Source of the DNA: Maribacter algarum (ex Lu et al. 2025) (nom. illeg.) | Lineage (GTDB): Bacteria > Bacteroidota > Bacteroidia > Flavobacteriales > Flavobacteriaceae | Reading direction: 5' to 3' | NCBI GenBank assembly: GCA_947495915.1 | Contig: CANMAW010000002.1 | Span: 310,001 to 374,000, forward strand | Length of the DNA: 64,000 bases | Shown: positions 26,829 through 36,757 of the stretch, piece by piece | Position numbering within the stretch: position 1 is the first letter of the stretch | Layout: each line of letters starts with the position of its first letter | Translations under genes and position numbers: made by a program | The notes under the pieces: model-generated | The model's database searches: none | Seen by the model: only the letters and a program-made list of their open reading frames with translations | Told to the model about the DNA's origin: nothing

Positions 26829-28961
26829 ATGGCAAGAGATTTAAAATATACAAGAAATATAGGTATTGCAGCACATATTGATGCTGGAAAAACCACTACT
26901 ACAGAGCGTATTTTGTTCTATACTGGTGTAAGTCATAAAATTGGTGAAGTGCATGATGGTGCTGCAACAATGGACTGGATGGAGCAAGAGCAGGAGCGTG
27001 GTATTACAATTACTTCAGCAGCAACGACTTGTGAGTGGCATTTTCCAACGGAGAATGGTAAGCCTACTGCTGATGCTAAAGGATATCATTTTAATATTAT
27101 TGATACTCCGGGTCACGTTGATTTTACTGTAGAGGTGAACAGGTCATTGCGTGTACTTGATGGGTTAGTTTTCTTATTTAGTGCAGTTGATGGTGTTGAG
27201 CCGCAGTCTGAAACTAACTGGAGGTTAGCTGATAACTATAAAGTTCCAAGAATTGGTTTCGTAAATAAAATGGATCGTCAGGGTTCTAATTTCTTGATGG
27301 TTTGTAAGCAGGTAAAAGATATGTTGGGTTCCAATGCGGTTCCTATTGTATTGCCTATTGGTGAAGAAGCTGATTTTAAAGGGATTGTAGATTTAGCTAA
27401 AAACCGTGCTATTGTTTGGCATGATGAAGGTTTTGGATCTACATTTGATGTTATTGATATTCCGGAAGAAATGAAGGCGGAAGTAAGGGAGTATAGAGCT
27501 GCCTTAATTGAAGCTGTTGCGGAGTATGACGAGGAGTTGATGGAGAAATTCTTCGAAGATGAAGATTCAATTACTGAAGAAGAAGTGCACGCTGCTTTAA
27601 GAGCTGCGGTGATGGATAGAGCGATCATTCCTATGATTTGTGGTTCTTCATTTAAAAATAAAGGTGTTCAGTTTCTTTTAGATGCTGTTTGTAGATATTT
27701 GCCTTCTCCAATTGACAAAGATGCGATTGTAGGTACTGATCCTGAAACAGGTAAATCTATTAGTAGAAAACCTGATGTAAAAGAACCTTTCTCGGCTCTA
27801 GCATTTAAAATTGCTACAGATCCTTTTGTTGGTCGTTTAGCATTTTTTAGAACATATTCAGGTCGTTTAGATGCTGGTTCTTATATATTGAACAACCGTT
27901 CAGGTAAGAAAGAGCGTATATCTCGTATTTATCAGATGCACTCGAATAAACAAAATGCTATCGATTACATCGAAGCAGGTGATATTGGAGCTGCTGTAGG
28001 TTTTAAAGATATTAAGACTGGTGATACCATGTCAGCTGAAAAGCATCCAATTATTTTGGAAAGTATGGATTTTCCTGATCCTGTAATTGGTATTGCTGTT
28101 GAGCCTAAAACGAAGGCAGATGTTGATAAGTTAGGTATGGCTTTGGCTAAATTAGCTGAAGAAGATCCGACCTTCCAAGTGAAAACTGATGAAGCTTCAG
28201 GTCAGACTATTATTTCTGGTATGGGTGAGCTTCACTTAGATATTATTGTTGACCGTTTAAGACGTGAATTCAAAGTTGAAGTTAACCAAGGTGAACCTCA
28301 AGTAGAGTACAAAGAAGCCTTAACTAAATTAGCTGCGCACAGAGAAACTTATAAAAAGCAATCTGGTGGTAGAGGTAAATTTGGTGATATCGTTTTCGAA
28401 ATGAGTCCTGCGGATGAAGATTTCGAAGGAGAAGGGTTGCAGTTTGTTGATGAAATTAAAGGTGGGCGTATTCCTAAAGAATTTATTCCATCTGTAGAAA
28501 AAGGTTTTGCAGCGGCAATGTTGAATGGTCCTTTAGCTGGTTTCGAAATGGATACTATGAAAGTGGTATTGAAAGATGGTTCTTTCCACCCGGTGGATTC
28601 TGATGCTCTTTCTTTTGAATTAGCTGCTAAAATGGGATATAAAGCTGCTGGTAAAGCTGCTGGTGCTGTTATTATGGAGCCAATCATGAAATTAGAAGTT
28701 ATTACTCCTGAAGAAAATATGGGTGATATTGTTGGTGACTTAAATAGAAGAAGAGGAACGATTAGCGACATGAGTGATCGTGCGGGTGCTAAAGTTGTAA
28801 AAGGTACTGTGCCTCTTTCAGAAATGTTCGGTTATGTAACATCATTACGAACGTTATCTTCTGGTAGAGCAACATCTACAATGGAATTCTCGCATTATGC
28901 AGAGACTCCATCAAATATTTCAGAAGAAGTTATTAAAGCAGCAAAAGGAGTAACCGCTTAA
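26829..28961 (+). CDS. fusA: Translation elongation factor G
   Basis: This 710-residue GTPase drives ribosomal translocation. G1 is [13 protein letters not shown] (residues 15-27), G2 lies in [10 protein letters not shown]3 is DTPGHVDF, G4 is NKMDRQG and G5 lies near SSFKNKG. Domains II to V follow, with [10 protein letters not shown] and the domain V ending near [11 protein letters not shown]. The insert with [16 protein letters not shown] is typical. It is the third gene of the str operon. There is no tuf gene after it, as expected in Bacteroidota. Several antisense ORFs over it are shadows. Confidence 0.99.
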   Translation: MARDLKYTRNIGIAAHIDAGKTTTTERILFYTGVSHKIGEVHDGAATMDWMEQEQERGITITSAATTCEWHFPTENGKPTADAKGYHFNIIDTPGHVDFTVEVNRSLRVLDGLVFLFSAVDGVEPQSETNWRLADNYKVPRIGFVNKMDRQGSNFLMVCKQVKDMLGSNAVPIVLPIGEEADFKGIVDLAKNRAIVWHDEGFGSTFDVIDIPEEMKAEVREYRAALIEAVAEYDEELMEKFFEDEDSITEEEVHAALRAAVMDRAIIPMICGSSFKNKGVQFLLDAVCRYLPSPIDKDAIVGTDPETGKSISRKPDVKEPFSALAFKIATDPFVGRLAFFRTYSGRLDAGSYILNNRSGKKERISRIYQMHSNKQNAIDYIEAGDIGAAVGFKDIKTGDTMSAEKHPIILESMDFPDPVIGIAVEPKTKADVDKLGMALAKLAEEDPTFQVKTDEASGQTIISGMGELHLDIIVDRLRREFKVEVNQGEPQVEYKEALTKLAAHRETYKKQSGGRGKFGDIVFEMSPADEDFEGEGLQFVDEIKGGRIPKEFIPSVEKGFAAAMLNGPLAGFEMDTMKVVLKDGSFHPVDSDALSFELAAKMGYKAAGKAAGAVIMEPIMKLEVITPEENMGDIVGDLNRRRGTISDMSDRAGAKVVKGTVPLSEMFGYVTSLRTLSSGRATSTMEFSHYAETPSNISEEVIKAAKGVTA

Positions 28962-28971
28962 TTTTTAGAAG

Positions 28972-29277
28972 ATGAGTCAAAAAATTAGAATTAAACTAAA
29001 ATCTTACGATCATAACTTAGTAGATAAGTCTGCTGAGAAAATCGTAAAAACGGTAAAGACAACCGGAGCGGTAGTAACTGGCCCAATTCCTTTGCCAACA
29101 CATAAAAAAATATTTACGGTTTTGCGTTCACCGCACGTAAATAAAAAATCAAGAGAGCAGTTTCAATTAAGTTCTTATAAGAGGTTACTTGATATTTATA
29201 GCTCTTCATCTAAAACAATTGATGCGCTTATGAAGTTAGAGCTTCCAAGTGGTGTAGAGGTTGAAATAAAGGTGTAA
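28972..29277 (+). CDS. rpsJ: Ribosomal protein S10 (uS10)
   Basis: A 101-residue 30S head protein with [14 protein letters not shown] at the start and [12 protein letters not shown], plus the C-terminal [11 protein letters not shown]. In many bacteria S10 also acts in transcription antitermination as NusE. It follows fusA by 10 bp. Unusually for this operon, a 194-bp gap with a terminator-like hairpin separates it from rplC. Confidence 0.99.
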   Translation: MSQKIRIKLKSYDHNLVDKSAEKIVKTVKTTGAVVTGPIPLPTHKKIFTVLRSPHVNKKSREQFQLSSYKRLLDIYSSSSKTIDALMKLELPSGVEVEIKV

Positions 29278-29471
29278 GTATTACCCGTCTGTAAAAGGAT
29301 GGCGACATGTCCTGAGCTGCGTGCGAAGGAAAAACGGAAAAAACAAAATTCAGGGTTGAATTAGTTTTGACCCTGTTTTTTTGTCGAATAGTTAAGAGTA
29401 GTATAATAATTAATATAAACGGATGTAGCTCTTTTTTTAATAAAAGATTGAAGTCCATAATTTTAAATCAA
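29278..29471 (+). promoter_or_regulatory. Structured leader region between rpsJ and rplC
   Basis: The 194-bp gap is by far the longest inside the operon. Its first part can fold several ways: CCGT 29285-29288 with ACGG 29334-29337, AGGA 29296-29299 with TCCT 29310-29313, and CCT 29311-29313 with AGG 29327-29329. The second part holds a stem followed by an uninterrupted T-run (29351-29382). This layout resembles an attenuator upstream of the L3-L4 genes. Whether L4 or another protein acts here is inference. Confidence 0.5.
29351..29382 (+). terminator. Attenuator-like hairpin inside the r-protein operon
   Basis: CAGGGT (29351-29356) pairs with ACCCTG (29370-29375) and is directly followed by a run of seven T (29376-29382). 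It lies 90 bp before the rplC start, in the middle of an operon that must be read through, so it is more likely a regulated or leaky site than a final terminator. The loop contains TAGTTTTG, a chance match to the -7 element with no -33 partner. Confidence 0.6.
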
Positions 29472-30089
29472 ATGTCTGGGTTAATAGGAAAAAAAGTAGG
29501 TATGACCAGTATTTTTGACGAAAATGGAAAGAATATTCCATGTACCGTTATAGAGGCTGGCCCATGCGTAGTTACCCAAGTCAGAACCGAAGAGGTTGAC
29601 GGGTATAGTGCCCTTCAACTTGGTTTCGATGACAAGGCAGAGAAACGTGCTAATAAGGCTCAAGCGGGTCACTTTAAAAAAGCAGGTACCTCTCCAAAGA
29701 AAAAAGTCGTTGAGTTCCAAGATTTTGAAGGAGAATACAAATTGGGAGACACATTAGGTGTTGACGTTTTTGTAGAAGGTGAATTTGTTGATGTAATTGG
29801 TACATCAAAAGGAAAAGGTTTTCAGGGTGTTGTTAAAAGACATGGTTTCGGCGGTGTTGGTCAAGCAACGCACGGTCAGCATAACAGATTGAGAGCTCCT
29901 GGTTCTATTGGTGCAGCTTCATATCCTGCAAGAGTTTTTAAGGGTATGAAAATGGCTGGTAGAATGGGTGGTGAACGAGTAACTGTTCAAAACCTTAAAG
30001 TCTTAAAAGTAGTAGCAGAGAAAAACCTTTTAGTAGTAAAAGGATGTGTACCTGGTCATAAGAATGCTTACGTAACTATTCAGAAGTAA
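29472..30089 (+). CDS. rplC: Ribosomal protein L3 (uL3)
   Basis: A 205-residue 50S protein that helps start 23S rRNA assembly and reaches toward the peptidyl-transferase centre. I chose the ATG at 29472 ([15 protein letters not shown]) because the in-frame upstream extension is unlike L3 and lies in the leader. [15 protein letters not shown] and [16 protein letters not shown] form the conserved central extension with its methylatable Gln region. The stop overlaps the rplD ATG (TAATG). Confidence 0.99.
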   Translation: MSGLIGKKVGMTSIFDENGKNIPCTVIEAGPCVVTQVRTEEVDGYSALQLGFDDKAEKRANKAQAGHFKKAGTSPKKKVVEFQDFEGEYKLGDTLGVDVFVEGEFVDVIGTSKGKGFQGVVKRHGFGGVGQATHGQHNRLRAPGSIGAASYPARVFKGMKMAGRMGGERVTVQNLKVLKVVAEKNLLVVKGCVPGHKNAYVTIQK

Positions 30090-30718
30090 TGAAAGTAGCA
30101 GTTTTAGATATTAAAGGAAAAGAAACAGGTAGAAAGGCAGACCTTTCTGATGCTGTTTTCGGAATAGAACCAAACAATCATGCGGTTTACTTAGATGTGA
30201 AACAGTATTTGGCTCATCAGAGACAAGGTACTCATAAATCAAAGGAAAGAGCTGAGATTGCAGGAAGTACTAGAAAAATAAAGAAACAAAAAGGAACGGG
30301 TACAGCACGTGCTGGTAGTATTAAATCGCCTATTTTTAGAGGTGGTGGTCGTATTTTTGGCCCAAGACCTAAAGATTACACTCAAAAATTGAATAAGAAC
30401 TTAAAGCGTTTGGCTCGTAAATCAGCCTTAAGTATTAAGTCAAATGAAAAGGCAATTTTAGTAGTAGAAGACTTCAATTTTGAAGCCCCAAAAACAAAAG
30501 ATTTTGTTCAAGTTTTAAAGTCTTTAGGCTTAGAAAACAAAAAGTCGCTTTTTGTGTTGGGTGATTCAAATAATGGTGTATATTTGTCTTCGCGTAATTT
30601 GAAGCGTTCAGAAGTTGTAACTACTTCAGAATTAAGTACTTACCAAATTTTAAATGCAAATAATATTGTGTTGTTGGAAGGTTCGCTAGAAGGAATCGTT
30701 TCAAACTTAAATAAATAG
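30089..30718 (+). CDS. rplD: Ribosomal protein L4 (uL4)
   Basis: A 209-residue 50S protein lining the exit tunnel. The long extended loop has [23 protein letters not shown] (quoted part [18 protein letters not shown]) and [16 protein letters not shown]. In E. coli L4 is also the repressor of its own operon through a leader RNA. Here the only comparable leader is the gap before rplC. The start codon overlaps the rplC stop by one base, so the two are translationally coupled. Confidence 0.99.
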   Translation: MKVAVLDIKGKETGRKADLSDAVFGIEPNNHAVYLDVKQYLAHQRQGTHKSKERAEIAGSTRKIKKQKGTGTARAGSIKSPIFRGGGRIFGPRPKDYTQKLNKNLKRLARKSALSIKSNEKAILVVEDFNFEAPKTKDFVQVLKSLGLENKKSLFVLGDSNNGVYLSSRNLKRSEVVTTSELSTYQILNANNIVLLEGSLEGIVSNLNK

Positions 30719-30725
30719 GAGAACC

Positions 30726-31016
30726 ATGAGTGTGTTGATAAAACCAATTATAACGGAAAAAATGACTGCAGACAGCGAGTTGAATAACCGTTATGGTTTC
30801 ATTGTTGACCCGGCGGCCAACAAGATTCAGATAAAAGAAGCTGTTGAAACAGCTTATGGAGTTTCAGTTAAGAAAGTTCGTACCATGAATTATGGTCCAA
30901 CTAGAAAATCGCGGTATACCAAAACAGGTATTCAGCATGGTAAAACAAATGCTATCAAAAAAGCGATAGTTGATGTTGCCGAAGGAGATATAATTGATTT
31001 TTACAGTAATCTATAA
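30726..31016 (+). CDS. rplW: Ribosomal protein L23 (uL23)
   Basis: This 96-residue 50S protein at the tunnel exit is a docking site for trigger factor and the signal recognition particle. LIKPIITEKMTADSE opens the protein, and FIVDPAANKIQIKEAVETAYGVSV and VRTMNYGP are conserved (quoted in parts). An AGGAGA sequence lies just before the ATG, one of the few Shine-Dalgarno-like sites in the operon. The gap to rplD is 7 bp. Confidence 0.99.
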   Translation: MSVLIKPIITEKMTADSELNNRYGFIVDPAANKIQIKEAVETAYGVSVKKVRTMNYGPTRKSRYTKTGIQHGKTNAIKKAIVDVAEGDIIDFYSNL

Positions 31017-31025
31017 AGACAAAAA

Positions 31026-31850
31026 ATGTCAGTTAGAAAATTAAAACCAATCACTCCTGGACAGCGTTTTAGAGTCGTAAATGGGTTTGACGCCATTACG
31101 ACTGATAAGCCGGAGAAGAGCTTGCTCGCTCCGTTAAAAAAGTCCGGAGGTAGAAACAGTCAAGGAAAAATGACGATGCGCCAAAAAGGTGGTGGTCATA
31201 AAAGAAGGTATCGTGTTATTGACTTTAAACGTGAAAAGCAAGGAGTTGCTGCAACAGTAAAGTCAATACAGTATGATCCAAACCGTACGGCGTTTATTGC
31301 GTTGTTAGAGTATACAGATGGTGAAAAGCGATATGTGATTGCTCAAAACGGTTTGAAAGTAGATCAAACGGTTACTTCTGGAGCAAATGTAGCTCCTGAG
31401 ATTGGTAACGCGCTTCCGTTAAGTGAAATTCCATTAGGTACAATTATATCTTGTATTGAATTACGTCCTGGTCAAGGAGCGGTTATGGCACGAAGCGCTG
31501 GAACGTTTGCTCAATTGATGGCGAAAGATGGAAAGTTTGTGACGGTTAAGATGCCATCTGGAGAAACTAGATTAATTCTTTCTGGTTGTTTGGCGACTAT
31601 AGGTGCTGTTTCAAATTCTGATCATCAGTTACTTGTGTCTGGTAAAGCAGGTAGAAGTAGATGGTTAGGTAAGAGACCAAGAACAAGACCAGTAGCTATG
31701 AACCCTGTAGATCACCCAATGGGTGGTGGTGAAGGTAGAGCTTCGGGTGGTCATCCAAGATCGAGAAACGGTATTCCTGCAAAAGGATTCAGAACTCGTC
31801 AGAAGACCAAGAGCACCAATAAGTATATAATAGAACGTAGAAAGAAATAA
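31026..31850 (+). CDS. rplB: Ribosomal protein L2 (uL2)
   Basis: A 274-residue core 50S protein needed for peptidyl-transferase activity and subunit joining. [20 protein letters not shown] in the N-terminal third and [19 protein letters not shown] in the C-terminal third, with the functional His in the latter, are diagnostic. Length is normal. It lies 9 bp after rplW and 13 bp before rpsS. Confidence 0.99.
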   Translation: MSVRKLKPITPGQRFRVVNGFDAITTDKPEKSLLAPLKKSGGRNSQGKMTMRQKGGGHKRRYRVIDFKREKQGVAATVKSIQYDPNRTAFIALLEYTDGEKRYVIAQNGLKVDQTVTSGANVAPEIGNALPLSEIPLGTIISCIELRPGQGAVMARSAGTFAQLMAKDGKFVTVKMPSGETRLILSGCLATIGAVSNSDHQLLVSGKAGRSRWLGKRPRTRPVAMNPVDHPMGGGEGRASGGHPRSRNGIPAKGFRTRQKTKSTNKYIIERRKK

Positions 31851-31863
31851 AAAGTAGAAAAAA

Positions 31864-32142
31864 ATGGCACGTTCACTGAAAAAAGGACCTTACGTTCACT
31901 ATAGCTTAGAGAAAAAAATCGAGCAGAGCGCTACTTCTGGAAAGAAGTCGGTTATTAAAACATGGTCAAGAGCTTCTATGATTACACCTGATTTTGTTGG
32001 GTTAACTATTGCGGTTCATAACGGAAGACAATTTGTTCCAGTATTTGTTACTGAGAATATGGTTGGGCACAAATTAGGAGAGTTTTCTCCAACAAGATCT
32101 TTTAGAGGTCATGCAGGTGCGAAAAATAAAGGTAAAAAGTAA
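31864..32142 (+). CDS. rpsS: Ribosomal protein S19 (uS19)
   Basis: A 92-residue 30S head protein that pairs with S13 at the subunit interface. The start [19 protein letters not shown] and the motifs [32 protein letters not shown] are conserved. It is separated from rplV by only 3 bp. Confidence 0.99.
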   Translation: MARSLKKGPYVHYSLEKKIEQSATSGKKSVIKTWSRASMITPDFVGLTIAVHNGRQFVPVFVTENMVGHKLGEFSPTRSFRGHAGAKNKGKK

Positions 32143-32145
32143 GCT

Positions 32146-32553
32146 ATGGGAGTTCGTAAAAAACAGATGGCCGAAAGAATTAAGGCTGAGAAAAAACAGT
32201 TGGCATTCGCTAAACTAAATAACTGTCCTACTTCGCCAAGAAAAATGCGTATTGTAGCTGACTTGGTTAGAGGTGTAGAGGTGGAAAAGGCATTAGCTAT
32301 TTTGAGATTTAATCCAAAAGAAGCGTCTCGTAAACTTGAGAAATTGCTTTTATCTGCTTTAGCAAACTGGCAGGCTAAGAATGAAGATGCAAATGTTGAA
32401 GATGCAGCTTTAGTTGTAAAAGAGGTGCGAGTTGATAGTGGTGCAATGTTGAAAAGATTGCGTCCAGCTCCACAAGGTAGAGCTCATAGAATAAGAAAGC
32501 GGTCAAACCACGTCACTTTGGTTTTAGGATCTAATAATATAATTGAAAGCTAG
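32146..32553 (+). CDS. rplV: Ribosomal protein L22 (uL22)
   Basis: This 135-residue 50S protein spans from surface to exit tunnel. It has a short charged N-terminal extension before the family core, which begins near [19 protein letters not shown] (residues 26-44). The C-terminal hairpin [21 protein letters not shown] reaches the tunnel constriction; changes there give macrolide resistance in other bacteria. The stop is 1 bp before the rpsC start. Confidence 0.98.
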   Translation: MGVRKKQMAERIKAEKKQLAFAKLNNCPTSPRKMRIVADLVRGVEVEKALAILRFNPKEASRKLEKLLLSALANWQAKNEDANVEDAALVVKEVRVDSGAMLKRLRPAPQGRAHRIRKRSNHVTLVLGSNNIIES

Positions 32554-32554
32554 A

Positions 32555-33274
32555 ATGGGACAGAAAACAAATCCAATAGGAAATCGTCTAGGAATAATCA
32601 GAGGTTGGGAATCTAACTGGTATGGAGGTAATGATTATGGCGATAAACTAGCTGAAGATAGTAAGATACGTAAGTATATTCATGTTCGTTTAGCTAAGGC
32701 TAGCGTTTCAAGAGTAATTATTGAGCGTACGCTTAAACTGATTACAGTAACTGTAACAACAGCAAGACCAGGTATCATTATTGGTAAAGGGGGTCAAGAG
32801 GTTGATAAGCTTAAAGAAGAGCTTAAGAAAATTACTGGTAAAGAAGTTCAGATTAATATCTATGAGATAAAAAGACCTGAATTAGATGCGAATTTGGTAG
32901 CTGCAAGTGTTGCTCGTCAAATTGAAAGTAGAATATCTTTTAGAAGAGCTATTAAAATGGCTATTGCTGCGGCAATGAGAATGAATGCTGAAGGTATTAA
33001 AATTCAAATATCTGGTCGTTTGAATGGAGCTGAAATGGCGCGTTCAGAGTCTTATAAAGATGGTCGAATTCCTTTGTCTACTTTTCGTGCTGATATCGAT
33101 TATGCTTTGCATGAGGCACAAACTACCTATGGAAAATTAGGTATTAAAGTTTGGATCATGAAAGGTGAAGTATATGGTAAAAGAGAGCTTTCTCCCTTAG
33201 TTGGAATGAAGAAAGGTCAAGGAGAAAAGGGTGGCAAGAATGAAGGTCAAAGAAAACCTCGCCGTAGAAAGTAA
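32555..33274 (+). CDS. rpsC: Ribosomal protein S3 (uS3)
   Basis: A 239-residue 30S protein at the mRNA entry. I chose ATG 32555 ([13 protein letters not shown]), which matches the family start, over an upstream TTG inside rplV. The KH domain has [16 protein letters not shown] near residues 70-85, and the C-terminal domain has [21 protein letters not shown] Gly/Lys-rich tail ends KPRRRK. It follows rplV by 1 bp. Confidence 0.99.
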   Translation: MGQKTNPIGNRLGIIRGWESNWYGGNDYGDKLAEDSKIRKYIHVRLAKASVSRVIIERTLKLITVTVTTARPGIIIGKGGQEVDKLKEELKKITGKEVQINIYEIKRPELDANLVAASVARQIESRISFRRAIKMAIAAAMRMNAEGIKIQISGRLNGAEMARSESYKDGRIPLSTFRADIDYALHEAQTTYGKLGIKVWIMKGEVYGKRELSPLVGMKKGQGEKGGKNEGQRKPRRRK

Positions 33275-33293
33275 TTATTTAAAGAATTAGAGA

Positions 33294-33719
33294 ATGTTAC
33301 AACCAAAAAGACAGAAGTTTCGTAAGATGCAAAAGGGCCGCATGAAAGGCATTGCCGGTAGAGGGCATCAGCTTTCAAATGGTATGTTTGGTCTTAAATC
33401 TTTAGATACTAGTTTTATTACTGCACGTCAGATTGAAGCTGCTCGTATTGCTGCTACAAGATTTATGAAAAGAGAGGGGCAATTATGGATTAAAATATTT
33501 CCAGATAAGCCTATTACTAAAAAACCTTTAGAGGTACGTATGGGTAAAGGTAAAGGAGCTCCTGAGTATTTTGTGGCTCGTGTTTTACCTGGTAGAATTA
33601 TGTTTGAGGTAGCTGGGGTTCCTATGGATGTAGCTAAAGAGGCTTTGCGTTTAGCAGCTCAAAAATTACCAGTAAAAACAAAATTTATTGTTGCTCGAGA
33701 TTATTCGGCTCAAGACTAA
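33294..33719 (+). CDS. rplP: Ribosomal protein L16 (uL16)
   Basis: A 141-residue 50S protein near the A site. The start [19 protein letters not shown] is standard, followed by [20 protein letters not shown], and [22 protein letters not shown] is the functional loop (quoted in parts). Length is normal. The gap from rpsC is 19 bp. Confidence 0.99.
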   Translation: MLQPKRQKFRKMQKGRMKGIAGRGHQLSNGMFGLKSLDTSFITARQIEAARIAATRFMKREGQLWIKIFPDKPITKKPLEVRMGKGKGAPEYFVARVLPGRIMFEVAGVPMDVAKEALRLAAQKLPVKTKFIVARDYSAQD

Positions 33720-33731
33720 TTGAAGGAAATC

Positions 33732-33923
33732 ATGAAAATAAAGGAAATAAAAGAATTATCTGTTGAAGAGCTTAAATTAAAGCATGCTGAATTTAAAAAA
33801 GAGCACGCAAATTTAAAATTGGCACACTTCGTAACTCCTTTGGAAAACCCACTTCAAATTAGAAAGGTTAGAAGAACGGTAGCACGCTTAGCAACGGAAT
33901 TAACTAATAGGGAAAACCAATAA
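33732..33923 (+). CDS. rpmC: Ribosomal protein L29 (uL29)
   Basis: This 63-residue helical-hairpin protein sits near the tunnel exit. I chose ATG 33732 ([15 protein letters not shown]) over a TTG 12 bp upstream, because the 63-residue product matches the family length. [20 protein letters not shown] is the conserved second helix. It is 12 bp after rplP and 13 bp before rpsQ. Confidence 0.98.
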   Translation: MKIKEIKELSVEELKLKHAEFKKEHANLKLAHFVTPLENPLQIRKVRRTVARLATELTNRENQ

Positions 33924-33936
33924 CTGGTTCTGCTTT

Positions 33937-34197
33937 ATGGAAGAAAAAAGAAACTTAAGAAAAGAGAGAGTAGGGGTTGTTACTAGCAACAAAATGGAGA
34001 AATCTATTGTGGTTGCAGAGGTAAAAAGAGTTAAACACCCTATGTACGGTAAGTTCGTTTTGAAAACGAAAAAGTACGTTGCACATGATGAAAAGAATGA
34101 TTGCAAAGAGGGAGATACCGTAAAAATTATGGAAACACGTCCTTTGAGCAAGACCAAATGTTGGAGGTTAGTAGAAATCTTAGAAAGAGCTAAATAA
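33937..34197 (+). CDS. rpsQ: Ribosomal protein S17 (uS17)
   Basis: An 86-residue OB-fold protein of the 30S body. [19 protein letters not shown] at the start, [19 protein letters not shown] and [17 protein letters not shown] are the family motifs. Two bases separate its stop from the rplN start. Confidence 0.99.
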   Translation: MEEKRNLRKERVGVVTSNKMEKSIVVAEVKRVKHPMYGKFVLKTKKYVAHDEKNDCKEGDTVKIMETRPLSKTKCWRLVEILERAK

Positions 34198-34199
34198 TT

Positions 34200-34568
34200 A
34201 TGTTACAGCAAGAATCAAGGTTAAAAGTAGCAGACAATACTGGGGCAAAAGAAGTTTTGACTATCCGAGTGCTTGGTGGTACGAAAAGAAGATATGCTTC
34301 AATTGGTGACAAAATTGTTGTTACAGTTAAAGAAGCAACTCCAAATGGAGGAATAAAAAAGGGTGCGGTTTCGACAGCTGTTGTCGTTAGAACTAAAAAA
34401 GAAGTAAGAAGACCTGATGGTTCTTACATCCGTTTTGATGATAATGCATGTGTGTTGTTGAATCCAACAGGTGAAATGAGAGGTACACGTGTATTTGGTC
34501 CTGTAGCTAGAGAGCTTCGTGATAAGCAGTTTATGAAGATTGTTTCATTAGCCCCTGAGGTACTTTAA
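34200..34568 (+). CDS. rplN: Ribosomal protein L14 (uL14)
   Basis: A 122-residue 50S interface protein. It starts [19 protein letters not shown] and holds [20 protein letters not shown] and the C-terminal [22 protein letters not shown] (quoted in part, [10 protein letters not shown]). Length equals the family norm. It follows rpsQ by 2 bp and precedes rplX by 12 bp. Confidence 0.99.
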   Translation: MLQQESRLKVADNTGAKEVLTIRVLGGTKRRYASIGDKIVVTVKEATPNGGIKKGAVSTAVVVRTKKEVRRPDGSYIRFDDNACVLLNPTGEMRGTRVFGPVARELRDKQFMKIVSLAPEVL

Positions 34569-34580
34569 TTTATAAGTAGG

Positions 34581-34895
34581 ATGAAAAAGTTAAAAATTAA
34601 AACAGGAGATACTGTTCGTATTACTGCCGGTGACCATAAAGGTACTGAAGGTAAAGTGATGCGTGTTGATATTGAAAACAATAAAGCAATTGTTGAAGGA
34701 GCCAATATGGTTTCTAAGCATGAAAAGCCAAGTGCAAAAAACCCACAGGGTGGTATTGTTCAAAAAGAGGCTTTTATTCATGTTTCGAATTTGTCACTTA
34801 TAGATGCTAAATCTGGTGAAAAGACTAGAGTTGGTTATGAGATGAGAGATGGAAAAAAAGTACGATTTGCTAAGAAATCCAATGAAGTAATTTAG
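34581..34895 (+). CDS. rplX: Ribosomal protein L24 (uL24)
   Basis: This 104-residue assembly-initiator protein of the 50S subunit has the KOW motif [18 protein letters not shown] near residues 8-25. [18 protein letters not shown] follows. It is 2 bp before rplE, so coupling is likely. Confidence 0.99.
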   Translation: MKKLKIKTGDTVRITAGDHKGTEGKVMRVDIENNKAIVEGANMVSKHEKPSAKNPQGGIVQKEAFIHVSNLSLIDAKSGEKTRVGYEMRDGKKVRFAKKSNEVI

Positions 34896-34897
34896 TT

Positions 34898-35449
34898 ATG
34901 GCTTACGTTGCAAGATTAAAGAAAGAATATGGTGAGCGCATTGTTGGTGCGTTAACTGAAGAATTTGGTTACAAAAATGTAATGCAAGTGCCTAAACTAC
35001 AGAAAATTGTAGTTAGTAGAGGTGTTGGTGCTGCTGTAGCTGATAAGAAGTTAATTGACCATGCGGTTGATGAGATGACAATGATAACTGGTCAAAAAGC
35101 AGTTGCTACAATATCTAAAAAAGATGTTGCTACATTCAAACTTCGTAAAGGAATGCCAATTGGTGCGAAAGTTACTTTAAGAGGTGAAAGAATGTATGAA
35201 TTTTTAGATCGTCTAGTAACAAGTGCTTTGCCACGAGTACGTGATTTTCAAGGTATCAAAGCTACGGGTTTTGATGGTCGTGGAAATTATAGCTTAGGCG
35301 TGACTGAGCAGATTATCTTTCCAGAGATTAATATTGACAAGATCAATAGAATTAACGGAATGGATATTACTTTTGTTACGACTGCTCAGACTGATAAAGA
35401 AGCAAAATCATTATTAACAGAATTAGGATTACCTTTTAAAAAGAAATAG
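34898..35449 (+). CDS. rplE: Ribosomal protein L5 (uL5)
   Basis: A 183-residue 50S protein that binds 5S rRNA and contacts P-site t[34 protein letters not shown] and [20 protein letters not shown] are conserved. In E. coli the S8 regulator binds the mRNA around the start of this gene, but here rplX and rplE are only 2 bp apart and I see no comparable site. Confidence 0.99.
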   Translation: MAYVARLKKEYGERIVGALTEEFGYKNVMQVPKLQKIVVSRGVGAAVADKKLIDHAVDEMTMITGQKAVATISKKDVATFKLRKGMPIGAKVTLRGERMYEFLDRLVTSALPRVRDFQGIKATGFDGRGNYSLGVTEQIIFPEINIDKINRINGMDITFVTTAQTDKEAKSLLTELGLPFKKK

Positions 35450-35450
35450 T

Positions 35451-35720
35451 ATGGCTAAAGAATCAATGAAAGCCCGTGAAAGAAAAAGGGCAGCGACTGT
35501 AGCTAAATATGCTGAAAAGAGAAAAGCTTTGAAAGAAGCTGGAGACTATGAAGGCTTACAGAAATTGCCAAAGAATGCTTCACCTGTTCGTATGCACAAC
35601 AGATGTAAACTTACTGGAAGACCAAAAGGGTACATGAGAACCTTCGGAATTTCAAGGGTTACTTTCAGAGAAATGGCCAATCAAGGTTTAATACCAGGAG
35701 TCAAAAAGGCAAGCTGGTAA
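35451..35720 (+). CDS. rpsN: Ribosomal protein S14, zinc-free type (uS14)
   Basis: An 89-residue 30S head protein. The C-terminal core [21 protein letters not shown] is present (quoted part [14 protein letters not shown]), but the CxxC pair needed for zinc is absent; only one Cys (in NRCKLTG) remains. It is therefore the longer, zinc-independent (C-) form. One base separates it from rplE. A 62-bp gap with a stem-loop follows before rpsH. Confidence 0.98.
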   Translation: MAKESMKARERKRAATVAKYAEKRKALKEAGDYEGLQKLPKNASPVRMHNRCKLTGRPKGYMRTFGISRVTFREMANQGLIPGVKKASW

Positions 35721-35733
35721 TTTTATATTAACT

Positions 35734-35763
35734 GGTTTCAGGTCTGATTAAATTTCAGAAACC
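35734..35763 (+). promoter_or_regulatory. Inverted repeat upstream of rpsH
   Basis: GGTTTC (35734-35739) and GAAACC (35758-35763) form a 6-bp stem around an 18-nt loop. A competing inner stem TCTGA (35743-35747) with TCAGA (35755-35759) is also possible. It lies in a 62-bp gap, 20 bp before the rpsH start. S8 is a translational regulator in E. coli, so a role as an S8 site is conceivable but unproven. Confidence 0.4.
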
Positions 35764-35782
35764 GTCACCGAAATTAACAAAA

Positions 35783-36181
35783 ATGGTAACAGATACTATT
35801 GCAGATTACTTAACTAGAGTTAGAAACGCGAATAGCGCGGGTCACAGAGTAGTTGAGATTCCTTCATCTAAAGTGAAGAAAGAGATAACTAAAATATTAT
35901 TCGATCAAGGATATATTTTAAGTTACAAATTTGAAGAAGATAAAGTTCAAGGTAGCATTAAGATCGCCTTGAAATATGACAAATTCACGAAAGATCCTGT
36001 AATTAAAAAATTACAAAGAGTTAGTAAGCCAGGTTTACGTAAGTATGTTGGTTCTAATGATTTACCAAGAGTTTTGAACGGATTAGGTGTTGCTATTGTT
36101 TCTACATCACATGGTGTAATGACAAGTAAGCAAGCTAAAAATGAAAATGTAGGTGGCGAAGTTCTTTGCTACGTGTATTAA
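35783..36181 (+). CDS. rpsH: Ribosomal protein S8 (uS8)
   Basis: A 132-residue 30S platform protein that organises the central domain of 16S rRNA. MVTDTIADYLTRVRNANSAGH opens it (quoted part DTIADYLTRVRNA), and the C-terminal VSTSHGVMTSKQAKNENVGGE is diagnostic. The start ATG is followed by the normal N-terminus. The gene lies after a gap holding an inverted repeat. Confidence 0.99.
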   Translation: MVTDTIADYLTRVRNANSAGHRVVEIPSSKVKKEITKILFDQGYILSYKFEEDKVQGSIKIALKYDKFTKDPVIKKLQRVSKPGLRKYVGSNDLPRVLNGLGVAIVSTSHGVMTSKQAKNENVGGEVLCYVY

Positions 36182-36201
36182 TCAGCAAAAAGATTTAGAA
36201 G

Positions 36202-36744
36202 ATGTCTAGAATAGGAAATAATCCGATCGCAATACCTGAAGGTGTTGCCATAGAAGTAAAAGAAAACATCATTTCTGTAAAAGGTAAATTGGGTGAATTA
36301 ACTCAAGAGTTTTCTGGTGTTGCTGTAAAGATAGAAGACGGACAGGTGTGGGTTACAAGACCATCTGATTCTAAAGATCATAAGGCAAAACATGGTTTAT
36401 ACAGATCATTGGTTTTGAATATGGTTGAAGGTGTATCAAAAGGGTGGACTAAGGAATTAGAACTTGTTGGTGTAGGTTATAGAGCAAGTAATCAAGGTCA
36501 AAAATTAGATCTTGCACTTGGTTTTTCTCATAATATCGTAATTGATTTAGCACCTGAAGTAAAGGTGGAAACAATTTCAGAAAAAGGTAAGAATCCTATA
36601 GTTAAATTAACTTCTTTTGATAAACAATTGGTTGGTCAAGTAGCAGCGAAAATTAGAGGTTTTCGTAAGCCAGAACCATACAAAGGAAAAGGAATTAAGT
36701 TCGTTGGTGAACAATTAAGAAGAAAAGCAGGTAAATCCGCATAA
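36202..36744 (+). CDS. rplF: Ribosomal protein L6 (uL6)
   Basis: This 180-residue 50S protein near the factor-binding site is built of two similar domains. [19 protein letters not shown] is the family start, and [23 protein letters not shown] (quoted part [14 protein letters not shown]) is the conserved C-terminus. It follows rpsH by 20 bp. Confidence 0.99.
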   Translation: MSRIGNNPIAIPEGVAIEVKENIISVKGKLGELTQEFSGVAVKIEDGQVWVTRPSDSKDHKAKHGLYRSLVLNMVEGVSKGWTKELELVGVGYRASNQGQKLDLALGFSHNIVIDLAPEVKVETISEKGKNPIVKLTSFDKQLVGQVAAKIRGFRKPEPYKGKGIKFVGEQLRRKAGKSA

Positions 36745-36757
36745 TATTAGTGTTATC

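Noticed and set aside
27278-27628. 116-codon minus-strand ORF inside fusA
   Set aside because: Also a shadow; low-complexity Ser/Ile-rich translation without a start context.
28349-28771. 140-codon minus-strand ORF inside fusA
   Set aside because: Antisense shadow of a conserved, highly expressed gene; it is rich in Ser, Ala and Pro, as expected for the reverse of GCT/GGT/GAA-rich codons.
29362-29369. TAGTTTTG as an internal promoter before rplC
   Set aside because: It lies in the loop of the attenuator-like hairpin, and no TTG exists at the -33 spacing.
29367-29471. Extended N-terminus for rplC
   Set aside because: The 35 extra residues do not resemble L3 and would lie within the leader T-run; the ATG at 29472 matches the family start.
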